64,000 nt of DNA from Streptomyces katrae (GCF_002028425.1 NZ_CP020042.1:744001-808000); one strand, 5' to 3'. Counted from the first letter of the stretch, positions 17,039 through 26,143 are shown. Notes: generated by a model not told the origin, from the sequence alone. Numbers and translations: made by a program.

Positions 17039-18240
17039 GGGGCCTCCCGGTCGGGGTCGGGGTCCAGCGGGAGGGTCGCCCGTATACGGAAGCCGCCGTC
17101 GGGGCGCGGGCCGGCCTCGATGCCGCCGCCGAGGGCGGCGGCCCGCTCCCGCATCCCGGCGAGGCCGTTGCCGCTGCCGCCGGCGGGGCTGCCGGTGGCC
17201 GGGCCGTCGTCGTCGACCCGCAGTTCAAGGGCCTCGGGCCGCCAGCCGATGCGGATGCGGGCGGTGCGCGATCCGGAGTGCCGTACGACGTTCGTCAGGG
17301 CCTCCTGGAGGATGCGGAAGGCGGCGAGGTCCGCTCCCGGCGGCAGGGTCCGGGCCCGCCCGACGGTCTCGGTATCGACCCTGAGCCCCGTGGCTGCGGC
17401 CTGCTCGACCAGCTCGGGGAGCCGGTCGAGGCCCGGGGCCGGGGCACGCGGGGCGGCGCCGGGGGCGCGGAGGGTGTCGAGGGCCTGGCGGATTTCGCCG
17501 AGCGCCTCCTTGCCGGCGGCCTTGATGGTGGTCAGGGCCGTGCGGGCCTGCTCGGGGTCGGTGTCGAGCAGGGCCAGTCCCACCCCCGCCTGGACGTTGA
17601 TCACCGAGATGCTGTGGGCGAGGACGTCATGCAGCTCGCGGGCGATCCGCAGCCGTTCCTCGTCGGCCCGGCGGCCCGCGGCGGCCGCCCGCTCGGCCCG
17701 CTCGCGCGCCCACTGCTCGCGGCGCAGCCGGACCAGCTCGAAGACGGCGAACATGGCGAGCACCCAGGCCGTGACGCCCAGCTCCTGCCCCCAGGGGGCC
17801 GGACCGTCCCCCGCGGGAGGCAGCCGGCGGTACAGCCAGTGGGCGATGAGCAGGTGCCCGGCCCAGAGCAGGCCCGCCGCGCCCCAGGCGGCCCCGCGGT
17901 GCCCGGCGACGACGGCCGCGAAGCAGGCCACCGCCACGGCGGCGAAAACGGGGCCGTACGGGAAGCCGGCCGCGAGGTACACCAGGGTGACGGCGCTGAC
18001 CCCGTACGCGACGGCGACCGGGTACCGGTGCCGTACCACCAGCAGGGCGGGGCCGGTCAGGAGCAGGATCCGGGCGAAGGCGTCCAGCGGGACCCGGCCG
18101 GTGTGCGCCTGCGCGGCCCATCCGGAGCCGGCCTGGGCGACGACGGCGACGAGCAGCGCGGACCGCCAGGCCGGGCCCCGCCCGGTCCGCTGCACCCACT
18201 GCCGCCACGGGGGTCCCGGGCGTACGCTCCGCGTTTCCAT
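17035..18240 (-). CDS. Sensor histidine kinase, HisKA_3 type
   Basis: 401 aa. Five to six membrane helices (about 25-165) form a sensor module without a large extracellular domain. The dimerisation/phospho-acceptor box RLRIARELHDVLAHSISVI places the phospho-His at 204. The HATPase region follows, with ILQEALTNVVRHS and DDDGPATG...GNGLAGMRERA. This intramembrane-sensing layout is typical of DesK/LiaS-like kinases that respond to envelope stress or antibiotics; the actual signal is unknown. First gene of a two-gene operon with the response regulator. Confidence 0.92.
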   Translation of the reverse strand: METRSVRPGPPWRQWVQRTGRGPAWRSALLVAVVAQAGSGWAAQAHTGRVPLDAFARILLLTGPALLVVRHRYPVAVAYGVSAVTLVYLAAGFPYGPVFAAVAVACFAAVVAGHRGAAWGAAGLLWAGHLLIAHWLYRRLPPAGDGPAPWGQELGVTAWVLAMFAVFELVRLRREQWARERAERAAAAGRRADEERLRIARELHDVLAHSISVINVQAGVGLALLDTDPEQARTALTTIKAAGKEALGEIRQALDTLRAPGAAPRAPAPGLDRLPELVEQAAATGLRVDTETVGRARTLPPGADLAAFRILQEALTNVVRHSGSRTARIRIGWRPEALELRVDDDGPATGSPAGGSGNGLAGMRERAAALGGGIEAGPRPDGGFRIRATLPLDPDPDREAP

Positions 18241-18299
18241 ACGATCACGCTAGACCGGCCCCGCCCTCACCCGCGTCACCCGGGCGTAGCGTTCCCGGC

Positions 18300-18327
18300 G
18301 TACTCCCCAGGTAGTACACCGGTGTAC
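18300..18327. promoter_or_regulatory. Overlapping palindromes upstream of the kinase-regulator operon
   Basis: GTACTCCCCAGGTAGTAC at 18300-18317 matches the site before the SHOCT gene. It shares its last GTAC with a perfect 14-base palindrome, GTACACCGGTGTAC, at 18314-18327. The pair lies about 60-87 bases before the kinase start, fitting autoregulation. Confidence 0.65.
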
Positions 18328-18487
18328 GCCGCCCCGGGCGGCGGCGGCCGGGACCCCGCGCCCGGGCCCGGGCCGCCCGCCCGGACTCCGGCACTCCCGC
18401 CCCGTCCTCGGCCGCCCCGCCCGGAGCGCCCGGCCGGCCGGATCCCGTCCGGATGCGCCCGGCCCGGGCCGGATCCACGGTGGAGGG

Positions 18488-18739
18488 ATGGAGCACGCGC
18501 CGATCGTCGTACACCGTGTCTCGCCGTCGGGCGGCCGCCGGGTGAGCCTGCGCACCGAGGGCCGCGAGACGGTCCTGGGCGTCGCGCACTCGGACCCCGA
18601 CGTCATCGAGTTCCTGCGCCGCGCCGAGGTACCGGACCCCGACGAGGTGGTCCTCGGCGGCACGCTCCCGCTGATCGAATGGCAGGGCGACGCCCCGCAC
18701 GTGTACGAGGCCGAGACGGCCGCCGCCGACCTCCCCTGA
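18488..18739 (+). CDS. Small hypothetical protein
   Basis: 83 aa with strong Streptomyces codon bias, so probably real. It is acidic and soluble with no signal peptide: a short beta-rich N-terminus (PIVVHRVSPSGGRRVSL) and an acidic C-terminus. GGAGGG abuts the ATG, a tight spacing. No family recognised. It runs divergently from the two-component operon and may share its upstream region. Confidence 0.7.
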   Translation: MEHAPIVVHRVSPSGGRRVSLRTEGRETVLGVAHSDPDVIEFLRRAEVPDPDEVVLGGTLPLIEWQGDAPHVYEAETAAADLP

Positions 18740-18832
18740 CACCGCGCGCTCCCCGCCCCGGCCCGCCGGTGGGCGTCGCATTCCGGCCATACTTGACACG
18801 GGCATGACATCACTCGCGACTTCTCAAGACCC

Positions 18833-18898
18833 CTGTGGCACGCTCCCTGCGCACTCGGTACCGCCCTCGCACCACACCCCCACAAGGACGTGCCACAG
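18833..18898 (+). promoter_or_regulatory. Perfect 10-bp inverted repeat in the leader of the secreted protein gene
   Basis: CTGTGGCACG at 18833-18842 pairs with CGTGCCACAG at 18889-18898. The right arm abuts the AGAGGAG ribosome site (18897-18903) of the next gene. In RNA it would form a stem closing a 46-base loop next to the ribosome site; in DNA it could be a looped operator. Confidence 0.5.
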
Positions 18899-18907
18899 AG
18901 GAGCGAC

Positions 18908-19408
18908 ATGATCAACCGCGCGAAACTCGCCATAGCGGCCCTGGCCCTCGCGGCCACCGTCGGCAGCATCACGAGCGCCGCAGCCCTCGGCCCCACCGCC
19001 GACCAGCAGGCCGACGGCGTCATCGTGGTGGCGGGCAACACCTGCACCTGGACCAACGCCCGCACCAGCGCCAATCCCCCCAGCGCCCTCACCGTCGACC
19101 GCACCAGCATCAACAAGCCCGGCGGCAACCTCGCCTGCGACGGCGGGATCACCGCCTCCCTCAACAACAACCCGGCCTTCACGTTCGACGACGCGACCGC
19201 CACCGCCCGCACGGACCTGATCGACATCACCGGCCAGCAGAGCTTCGTCTCCTGCCGCTACAAGGCCACGAACATCGTGTGGGACCGTGACGGGAGCACC
19301 CGCAAGTACGTCAACCGGGCCTTCACCGCCACCAAGGCCTCGGGCAGCTTCCTGTGCCCGGCCTCGGTCACGACGGCGGCCGGCGGCGCCTCCATGCTCT
19401 TCCACTGA
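18908..19408 (+). CDS. Secreted hypothetical protein
   Basis: 166 aa. Signal peptide of about 27 residues (MINRAKLAIAALALAATVGS through SAAALG). The mature part is Thr/Asn/Ala-rich and has four cysteines (contexts NTCTW, LACDG, VSCRY, FLCPA) that probably form two disulfides, as in a small beta-rich extracellular protein. ATG at 18908 has AGAGGAG five bases upstream. No family recognised. A strong hairpin follows the stop, so it is a single-gene unit. Confidence 0.8.
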   Translation: MINRAKLAIAALALAATVGSITSAAALGPTADQQADGVIVVAGNTCTWTNARTSANPPSALTVDRTSINKPGGNLACDGGITASLNNNPAFTFDDATATARTDLIDITGQQSFVSCRYKATNIVWDRDGSTRKYVNRAFTATKASGSFLCPASVTTAAGGASMLFH

Positions 19409-19414
19409 CCGCCC

Positions 19415-19452
19415 GGCCGGGGGTGCCGCCCGGCGCGGCGGCGCCCCCGGCC
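19415..19452 (+). terminator. Terminator after the secreted protein gene
   Basis: GGCCGGGGGTGCCGCC at 19415-19430 pairs with GGCGGCGCCCCCGGCC at 19437-19452 with one G-T pair and a six-base loop. It begins six bases behind the stop. Confidence 0.75.
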
Positions 19453-19567
19453 CTCACCCACTTCCCTCGCCCCCGGCCCCACCGGTCCCGATGGCCCCCG
19501 CCGGGTCGCCGGGCCCGGCGCGGGGCCTCAGCATGGAAGGAGCTCCGTCCGGGTGAGGAGGCCGGTG

Positions 19568-21712
19568 ATGGCCGATGCGCAGCCCGCTCCGCCGGCCGAA
19601 GGCCCCGGGGACGAGCCCCCCGCGCCCGCGCCCGGCCCCGCCGCGCCCCCGCCGGCCCCGGCCCCGCAGCCGGGATCCCCGCCGGCCGGGTCCCCCTCGG
19701 CGGGCGGTCTCCTCGACGTCCTCGGGGTGGCCGCGGTGGTACTGGACGCCGAGGGCCGGATCCATCTGTGGAGCCCGCAGGCCGCCGCCCTGTTCGGCTA
19801 CCCCGCCGAAGAGGCCCTGGGCCAGTACGCGGCGACCCTGCTGGTGGCGGAGGACAACCGCGAGGAGGTGCTCGGCCTGTTCGCCCAGGTGATGGCGGGC
19901 CGGGGCGCCTGGGCGGGCACCTTCCCCGTCCGCCACCGCGACGGCCACACCGTGCTCGTCGAGTTCCGCAACATGAGGCTCCAGGCCGACCACGGCGGGA
20001 CGTTCGCCCTCGGGCTCGCCTCGGAGCAGGCCACCCTGCGCCGGGTCGAACGCGACCTCGCCCTCTCCCTCCGGCTGGTCGACCAGTCCCCCATCGGCCT
20101 GGCCGTCCTCGACGCCGACCTGCGGTACGTCCTGGTCAACCCCGCCCTGGAACGGATCAACGGGGTGCCGTCCGAACGGCACCTCGGGCAGCGGATCGGC
20201 GACATCCTGCCCTTCGTCGACGCTCCGGCCGTCGAGGCACGGATGCGCGAGGTCATGGAGAGCGGCGTGCCGGTGCTGGACAACTTCACCACCGGCACGA
20301 TCTCCGAGGACGAGGGCGAACGCGCCTGGCTGCTGTCCATCTACCGGCTGGAGGACCAGTCCTCCCGGGTGATCGGCGTCGCCGTGTCGGTGGTGGACGT
20401 GACCGAACAGCACCGGGTCGCGGTCTCCGCGGCCCACGCCCGGCGCCGCCTGTCACTGATCGCGGACGCCTCCGTGCGCATCGGCACCACCCTCGACCTG
20501 GACATCACCGCCCGGGAGCTGGCCGACGTCGCCGTGCCGGAGATCGCCGACATCGCCGCCGTCGACGTCCTCGACACCGTGCTCACGGGCGGCCGTCCGG
20601 GCGACGGAGCCGACGACCGGACCGTGCGGTTCCGGGCGCTGGCGGTCAAGGCCGGCTACCGCACCCCCGCCGAGGACGCCGCCGACCCCGTCGGGGACGT
20701 GGCCCTGTACCGCACCGACCGGCTGGTGGCACGCTGCGCCCGCACCGCCCGGCCCGTCCTCGTCCCGCACGTCACCGCGGAGGACCTGCCGCGCATCGCC
20801 CGCGACGAGGAGGCCGCCCGGCAACTGGCCGAGGCGGGGGTGCACTCGTACCTCGCGGTCCCGCTGATCGCCCGCAGCCAGGTACTGGGCACCCTCGACC
20901 TCAAGCGGGCCCGCAACCCCGTACCGTTCGGCCAGGACGACGTGCTGCTCGCCGCCGAACTGGCCGCCCACGCCGCCGTGTCCATCGACAACGCCCGCTG
21001 GTACCAGCGCCAGCGCCACGCCGCCCTCGCCCTCCAGCGCCATCTGCTTCCGCAGCACCCGCCGGACGCCCCCGGCCTGGACATCGCCTACCGGTACCAG
21101 CCGGCCGGAGCGGCCGACGAGACCGGCGGCGACTGGTTCGACGTCATCCCGCTCACCGGCGACCGGACCGCGCTGGTCGTCGGCGACGTGATGGGCAGCG
21201 GCATCAACGCCGCCGCGACGATGGGACAGCTGCGCGCCACCGCCCGGGCGCTGGGCCGCCTCGGCCTCGATCCGGCGACGGTCCTCACCCACCTCGACGC
21301 GGCGACGGCCGACCTGGGCGAGGCCATGGCCACCTGCGTCTACGCCGTCTACGACCCGCACTCACGGCTCTGCCACATCGCCACGGCCGGCCACCTGCCG
21401 CCCGTGCACCTGCGCAGCGGGCGCCAGCCGAGGCTGGTCCAGCTGACCACGGCCGTGCCGCTGGGGGTCGGCGGCGTCCCCTTCCACACCACGGCGTTCA
21501 CCCTGGACCAGGGCGACGAGCTCGTCCTCTACACGGACGGGCTGGTCGAGACCCGTGACCAGGACATCGACACCCGGCTGCTGACCCTGACCGACCTGCT
21601 GGCGGGCCCGCACCGCCCGATCGAGGAGACCTGCGACCTGCTGCTGTCGGCCCTGCGCCGTCCCGACACGCACGACGACGTCGTCCTGCTCATCGCCCGC
21701 GCCCACGCCTGA
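19568..21712 (+). CDS. PAS-PAS-GAF SpoIIE-type (PP2C) protein phosphatase
   Basis: 714 aa. A Pro/Ala-rich N-terminus (~1-45) precedes a first PAS domain (~50-150: VVLDAEGRIHLWSPQAAALFGY), a second PAS (~160-280: GLAVLDADLRYVLVNPALERINGV), a GAF domain (~300-465) and a C-terminal SpoIIE phosphatase. The phosphatase metal-site motifs are GGDWFDV, VVGDVMGSG, TAGHLPP and YTDGLVE. These multi-sensor phosphatases usually dephosphorylate anti-anti-sigma factors in partner-switching pathways. ATG at 19568 was chosen because AGGAGG lies six bases upstream. It converges on a second SpoIIE phosphatase gene. Confidence 0.9.
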   Translation: MADAQPAPPAEGPGDEPPAPAPGPAAPPPAPAPQPGSPPAGSPSAGGLLDVLGVAAVVLDAEGRIHLWSPQAAALFGYPAEEALGQYAATLLVAEDNREEVLGLFAQVMAGRGAWAGTFPVRHRDGHTVLVEFRNMRLQADHGGTFALGLASEQATLRRVERDLALSLRLVDQSPIGLAVLDADLRYVLVNPALERINGVPSERHLGQRIGDILPFVDAPAVEARMREVMESGVPVLDNFTTGTISEDEGERAWLLSIYRLEDQSSRVIGVAVSVVDVTEQHRVAVSAAHARRRLSLIADASVRIGTTLDLDITARELADVAVPEIADIAAVDVLDTVLTGGRPGDGADDRTVRFRALAVKAGYRTPAEDAADPVGDVALYRTDRLVARCARTARPVLVPHVTAEDLPRIARDEEAARQLAEAGVHSYLAVPLIARSQVLGTLDLKRARNPVPFGQDDVLLAAELAAHAAVSIDNARWYQRQRHAALALQRHLLPQHPPDAPGLDIAYRYQPAGAADETGGDWFDVIPLTGDRTALVVGDVMGSGINAAATMGQLRATARALGRLGLDPATVLTHLDAATADLGEAMATCVYAVYDPHSRLCHIATAGHLPPVHLRSGRQPRLVQLTTAVPLGVGGVPFHTTAFTLDQGDELVLYTDGLVETRDQDIDTRLLTLTDLLAGPHRPIEETCDLLLSALRRPDTHDDVVLLIARAHA

Positions 21713-21758
21713 GCCCGCCTCGCGCCCGAGACCGCCCCACGCCCGAGACCGCCCGACG

Positions 21759-21800
21759 GGTGCGCGGGTGCGCGGGTGCGCGGGCTCACGGGTGCGCGGG
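21759..21800. repeat. Short GGGTGCGC tandem repeat between convergent phosphatase genes
   Basis: Three head-to-tail GGGTGCGC-type units start at about 21759, with a fourth after a short interruption. Just before them, at about 21722-21755, CGCCCGAGACCGCCC occurs twice. The array overlaps the 3' end of the minus-strand phosphatase gene. Confidence 0.6.
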
Positions 21801-23006
21801 CGGCCGGGAGCGGATCCTGGCCGTGAGGACGGCGACGTCGTCCTCGGCGTGGCGGGCGTCCAGGCCCGCCACCAGCGCCTCCACGGCCTCCGCCGGGCTC
21901 GCGCGGGCCGGCAGCCGCAGGGCCGTCAGGCGGGCCAGGGAGTCGTCGATGTCCTCGCCGCGCCGTTCCACGAGCCCGTCGGTGTAGAGCACCAGGGTCT
22001 CCTCCTCGGTGAGGGGGTGCGCCGCGGACTCGTACCCGCCCAGGCCCGTGCCGAGCGGCGGCCCGACCGGCACGTCCAGCAGCCGGCCGGTGCCGTCGGC
22101 GGCGAACACCGCGGGCGGCAGGTGGCCGGCGTTGGCGAAGAGGGCGGTGCCGCGCGCCGGGTCGACGCGGGCGAGCAGGCAGGTGGCGGGGCGGCGGGCC
22201 GCGTCCTCGGCGACCAGGGCGTCGAGCTGGCGCAGCACGCGGTGCGGGGCGAGCTCGGTGGAGGCGACCTCGCGCAGGGTGGAGCGGTAGGCGTTCATGT
22301 CGACGGCGGCGTCCAGGCCGTGGCCCATCACGTCGCCGACGACCAGCAGGGTCCGCCCGAAGTGCAGCCGGACCGTCTCGAACCAGTCGCCGCCGACCAG
22401 GGCGCTCGGTCCGACGGGCAGGTAGCGGCCGGCGATCAGCAGGTTGGGGTGGGGGCGGCCGGGTTCGGCGACGAGGGCCCGCTGGAGGTCGAGCGCGACG
22501 CGTTCGGTGGCGGCGAGCCGGCGGGCGTGGCGGATGTGCACGGCCGCGACCCGTGCCGCGAAGTGCAGGGCGGCGGCCTCGTGGTCGGTGAAGGCGGTGC
22601 CGGTGCGCACCGCGAGGAGGGTGCCGTACGAGGTCCCGTGCCGGGTCAGCGCCACGGACAGGCCGTGCACCGGGGAGCCACCGGGGCGCAGGGTCCAGCT
22701 GCGCAGCGGGTGGCCCTCGTCGACCGCGCGGACGGCGGGCCGTCCGGCGGGCACCGGGGCGGGAGCGGGGGCACGGAGCAGGCCGACGGCCCCGGCCGCG
22801 GCGACGCGTTCGGTGCGGCCCTCGACGGTCAGGTCGACGGCCGCCGCGTCGCCCAGGGTGCGCAAGACGAAAGCGGCGAGTTCCCGGCAGGTGGTCGTCT
22901 CGTCGTCGCCGGTGCCGATGGCCTCCAGGGTCTCGGCCGGCGACGGCGTCCGGTGCGCGGCCCCGTGGCGGGTCCGGCCGGTGGGGTGCCCGTCGCGATC
23001 CGACAC
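21786..23006 (-). CDS. GAF-SpoIIE-type (PP2C) protein phosphatase
   Basis: 406 aa. A GAF-like domain (~35-170) leads through RLAATERVALDLQRALV to the SpoIIE phosphatase (~185-406), with GGDWFET, VVGDVMGHGLDAA, NAGHLPP, YTDGLVERRGEDID and EDDVAVLTAR. It lacks an anti-sigma-type kinase domain. GTG at 23006 has AGGAGG four bases upstream, which favours it over the longer frame to 23063. It is convergent with the PAS-GAF phosphatase gene; the shared catalytic family suggests related partner-switch signalling, but sigma/anti-sigma partners are absent from the window. Confidence 0.9.
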   Translation of the reverse strand: MSDRDGHPTGRTRHGAAHRTPSPAETLEAIGTGDDETTTCRELAAFVLRTLGDAAAVDLTVEGRTERVAAAGAVGLLRAPAPAPVPAGRPAVRAVDEGHPLRSWTLRPGGSPVHGLSVALTRHGTSYGTLLAVRTGTAFTDHEAAALHFAARVAAVHIRHARRLAATERVALDLQRALVAEPGRPHPNLLIAGRYLPVGPSALVGGDWFETVRLHFGRTLLVVGDVMGHGLDAAVDMNAYRSTLREVASTELAPHRVLRQLDALVAEDAARRPATCLLARVDPARGTALFANAGHLPPAVFAADGTGRLLDVPVGPPLGTGLGGYESAAHPLTEEETLVLYTDGLVERRGEDIDDSLARLTALRLPARASPAEAVEALVAGLDARHAEDDVAVLTARIRSRPPAHP

Positions 23007-23106
23007 GTGTCCTCCTCTCCCGCGCCCGGCAGGCGGCCCGGTGCGGGCCGCCTGCCGGTCCATTCCACCAGGCCGGGGGCGGCGGGCGGGGCAGCGCGCC
23101 GGTCGG

Positions 23107-25164
23107 TCACCTCGGCGGGGTCAGGCGCTCCCGGAGGAAGGTGTGCACCAGGGCTTCGTTGAAGGCGGTCTGCTGGTGGTCGGTGGCTCCGGAGTGGCCG
23201 CCGCCGAGGTGCTCGTGGAAGAGGACCGGGTGCCCGAGTTCCCGCAGCCGGGCGGCCATCTTGCGGGCGTGGCCGGGGTGGACCCGGTCGTCGCGGGTGG
23301 AGGTGAGCAGCAGCAGGGGCGGGTACGGGGGGCCGTCGGCGCGGATCCGGTGGTAGGGGGAGATGGCTTCGAGGTGGGGCCGGTCCGCCGGGTCGTCGGG
23401 GTCGCCGTACTCGGCGGTCCAGCTGGCTCCGGCGAGGAGCTTGTGGAAGCGGAGCATGTCGAGGAGCGGGACGTGGGCGACGACCGCGCCGAACAGCCCG
23501 GGTTCGCGGGTGAGCATGGCGCCCATCAGGAGGCCGCCGTTGCTGCCGCCCTCGATGCCGAGCTGGGCGGGGGTGGTGATGCCGCGGGCGGTGAGGTCGC
23601 GGGCGACGGCGGCGAAGTCCTCGTAGGCCCGGACCCGGTTCGCGCCGAGGGCGGCCTGGTGCCAGGCAGGCCCGTACTCGTGGCCGCCGCGGATGCCGGC
23701 GACGACGTACGTGCCGCCGCGTGCGAGCCAGGCCCGGCCGGTGACGGCGCTGTAGGAGGGGACCATGGAGATCTCGAAGCCGCCGTACCCGTAGAGCAGG
23801 GCCGGACCGGGGCCGGGGCGGTCCTCGGGGCCGACGACGAAGTAGGGCACGCGGGTGCCGTCGGGCGAGGTGGCGAAGTACTGGCTGACGGTGAGCCCGG
23901 CGGTGTCGAAGAGGGCGGGGGCCTGCTTCAGGACCTCCAGGCCGGCGGTCCCGGCGACGCCCCGGTAGAGGGTGGAGGGCTGGAGGTGGCCGGTGACGTC
24001 GAGGAAGTACTCGTCGCTCTCGTCCGGGTCGGTGCAGGTCACCGTGGCCGTCGACAGGGGCGGTACGCCGGTGAGCGGGGCTCGGGTCCAGCCGTCCGGG
24101 CCGGGGGTCAGGAGCTCCAGGCGCGAGGAGACGTCGGCGCGGGTGCTCAGGATGAGGTGGTGGCGGGTCCAGCTGTAGCCGGCGAGGGCGGTGCGCTCGT
24201 CCGGGGTGAACAGGACCTGCGGGGTGCGGTCGCCGGCCCGGTAGGCGTCGAAGCCGAAGGCGAGGAGGCTGCCGGCGGGGTGTCCGAGCCAGGGCGAGCG
24301 GGGGTTGACGAGGAGCCAGTCGCGGTGGACGCCGGTGCCGGCGTCGTCCGGTACGTCGATCTTCTCCGGCGGGGCCGCGCCGTCCTCGGGGAGGAGGAAC
24401 AGCTCCTGGTTCCAGAAGTCGATGTTCCGGACGGCGAAGTCCCGTTCGAAACCGGGGGTGTGGTCGCGCCAGCCGGTGGCGGAGAGGTCGGTGGGCCGGC
24501 CCTCGTAGACGAGTTCGGCCTCGTGCAGGGGGGTGCCGCGGCGCCAGCGGCGGACCTGGAGGGGGTAGCCGGAGGGGGACAGGGTGGCGGGGCCGAAGTC
24601 GGTGCCGATCCAGAGGTGGTCGGGGTCGATCCAGCCGACGCGGGTCTTGGCCTCCTCGACGGTGAAGCCGTCCTCGACGAACTCCAGCGTCTCCAGGTCG
24701 AACTCGCGGACCACGCAGGCGTCGGCGCCGTCGCGGGACAGCATGACGAGGGCGTGCCGGTGGCCGGGAGCCAGGACGCTGCTGCCGGCCCAGGCCCACT
24801 TCTCGCCCTCCGCTTCGGCGAGCGCGTCCAGGTCGAGGACGGTCTCCCAGTGCGGCCGCTCGGTGCGGTACTCCTCCAGGGCGGTGCGGCGCCAGATGCC
24901 GCGCAGCCGGTCGGCGTCCTGCCAGAAGTTGTACAGGTGGGGGCCGCGCCGGACGGTGTAGGGGATCCGGCCGTCGTCGTCGAGGACCTCGCGCACCTCG
25001 CGTTCCACGATCTTGAACCCGGGGGCGGCGGTCAGCGCGGCGACGGTCTCCGCGTTGCGCTCCCGCACCCAGGCGAGGGCGGCCTCGCCGGTCACGTCCT
25101 CCAGCCAGAGGTAGGGGTCGTGGGGGGAACCGGGCGCGGGGACGCGGGGGGCTTCATCGCTCAT
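23107..25164 (-). CDS. Prolyl oligopeptidase family serine peptidase (S9A)
   Basis: 685 aa, the standard size. N-terminal DPYLWLED and a beta-propeller (to ~residue 420) are followed by an alpha/beta-hydrolase domain. The triad reads Ser541 in GGSNGG, Asp625/626 in TSTRDDRVHPGHARK and His657 in GGGHSGATD. It cleaves short peptides after proline in the cytoplasm; no signal peptide is present. ATG at 25164 gives the usual N-terminus. Transcription is separate from, though parallel to, the aldo/keto reductase upstream. Confidence 0.93.
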   Translation of the reverse strand: MSDEAPRVPAPGSPHDPYLWLEDVTGEAALAWVRERNAETVAALTAAPGFKIVEREVREVLDDDGRIPYTVRRGPHLYNFWQDADRLRGIWRRTALEEYRTERPHWETVLDLDALAEAEGEKWAWAGSSVLAPGHRHALVMLSRDGADACVVREFDLETLEFVEDGFTVEEAKTRVGWIDPDHLWIGTDFGPATLSPSGYPLQVRRWRRGTPLHEAELVYEGRPTDLSATGWRDHTPGFERDFAVRNIDFWNQELFLLPEDGAAPPEKIDVPDDAGTGVHRDWLLVNPRSPWLGHPAGSLLAFGFDAYRAGDRTPQVLFTPDERTALAGYSWTRHHLILSTRADVSSRLELLTPGPDGWTRAPLTGVPPLSTATVTCTDPDESDEYFLDVTGHLQPSTLYRGVAGTAGLEVLKQAPALFDTAGLTVSQYFATSPDGTRVPYFVVGPEDRPGPGPALLYGYGGFEISMVPSYSAVTGRAWLARGGTYVVAGIRGGHEYGPAWHQAALGANRVRAYEDFAAVARDLTARGITTPAQLGIEGGSNGGLLMGAMLTREPGLFGAVVAHVPLLDMLRFHKLLAGASWTAEYGDPDDPADRPHLEAISPYHRIRADGPPYPPLLLLTSTRDDRVHPGHARKMAARLRELGHPVLFHEHLGGGHSGATDHQQTAFNEALVHTFLRERLTPPR

Positions 25165-25228
25165 CCGCCGATTGTGCCGGACGCGGCCGGGGAGGACGGG
25201 CGCCCCCGCCCGCCCCGGCTCCCGGGGT

Positions 25229-26143
25229 CTAGGCCCCGGTGTGGTGGAGGGTGTCCAGGCGGGCCAGGTCCTCCTCGGTCAGGCGCAGGGCGCCGGCGGC
25301 CACGTTGGCCTCGAGGTGGGCGGGGTTGCCGGTGCCGGGGATGGCCAGCATGTGGGGCCCCCGGTGCAGGGTCCAGGCGAGGCGGACCTGTGCGGTGCTC
25401 GCCCCGTGGGCCCGGGCGACGGCCAGCAGCTGCTCGCTCTCGGCGCTGCCGGCGCCGCCTTCGGCCCCGGAAGCGGCGATCGAGAAGAAGGGCACGAAGG
25501 CGATGCCCTGCTCGCCGCAGAAGCGGACGAACCGGTCCTGCTCCGGGCGGACGCCGATGCCGTACATGTTCTGCACGCAGACGACCGGGGCGACCGCCCT
25601 GGCCTCGGCGAGCTGCTCGGGGGTGACGTTGGAGACGCCGAGGTGGCGGATGAGGCCGGCCTCGCGGAGCTCGGCGAGGGCGCCGAAGCGGTCGCTGACG
25701 GAGTCGGTGCCGTTCACGCGCAGGTTGACCAGGTCGAGGTGGTCGCGGCCGAGCTGGCGGAGGTTCTCCTCGACCTGGCCGCGCAGCTCCCGCGGGGTGC
25801 GGGCGTGTTCGCTCCACTCCCCCGAGGGTGCGCGGTGGGGGCCGACCTTGGTGGCGATGACCAGGTCGTCCGGGTAGGGGCCGCCGAGGGCGCTCCTGAT
25901 CAGCTCGTTGGCGGAGCGGAGCGGGGAGAAGTAGAAGGCGGCGGTGTCGATGTGGTTCACGCCGAGCTCGACGGCGCGGCGCAGCACGGCGATGGCCCGG
26001 GCGCGGTCGCTGGACAGGGAACCGGCCTGGAGGGCGGGCCCGTCCTGGGGCACGCGCATCGCCCCGAAGCCGATCCGGTTGACCGTCATGTCCCCCAGTG
26101 TCCAGGTGCCCGAGGCGGCTGCGGTGATCGTTTCTGTGGTCAT
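25229..26143 (-). CDS. Aldo/keto reductase
   Basis: 304 aa TIM-barrel NADPH-dependent oxidoreductase. Catalytic residues are Asp66 and Tyr71 (HIDTAAFY) and Lys99 (VIATKVG). The usual catalytic-His segment reads LDLVNLRV here, a form found in one AKR subgroup, so the fourth tetrad residue is not evident. The C-terminus has RLAWTLHRGPHMLAIPGTGNPAHLEAN. Substrate unknown. A single gene with its own upstream region. Confidence 0.9.
   Translation of the reverse strand: MTTETITAAASGTWTLGDMTVNRIGFGAMRVPQDGPALQAGSLSSDRARAIAVLRRAVELGVNHIDTAAFYFSPLRSANELIRSALGGPYPDDLVIATKVGPHRAPSGEWSEHARTPRELRGQVEENLRQLGRDHLDLVNLRVNGTDSVSDRFGALAELREAGLIRHLGVSNVTPEQLAEARAVAPVVCVQNMYGIGVRPEQDRFVRFCGEQGIAFVPFFSIAASGAEGGAGSAESEQLLAVARAHGASTAQVRLAWTLHRGPHMLAIPGTGNPAHLEANVAAGALRLTEEDLARLDTLHHTGA

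Noticed and set aside
22444..25626. A 1060-codon open frame on the plus strand
   Set aside because: It lies antisense to the SpoIIE phosphatase and prolyl oligopeptidase genes, whose catalytic motifs are intact. Its translation is Gly/Ala/Val/Arg-rich with no domain, a common antisense artefact in high-GC DNA.
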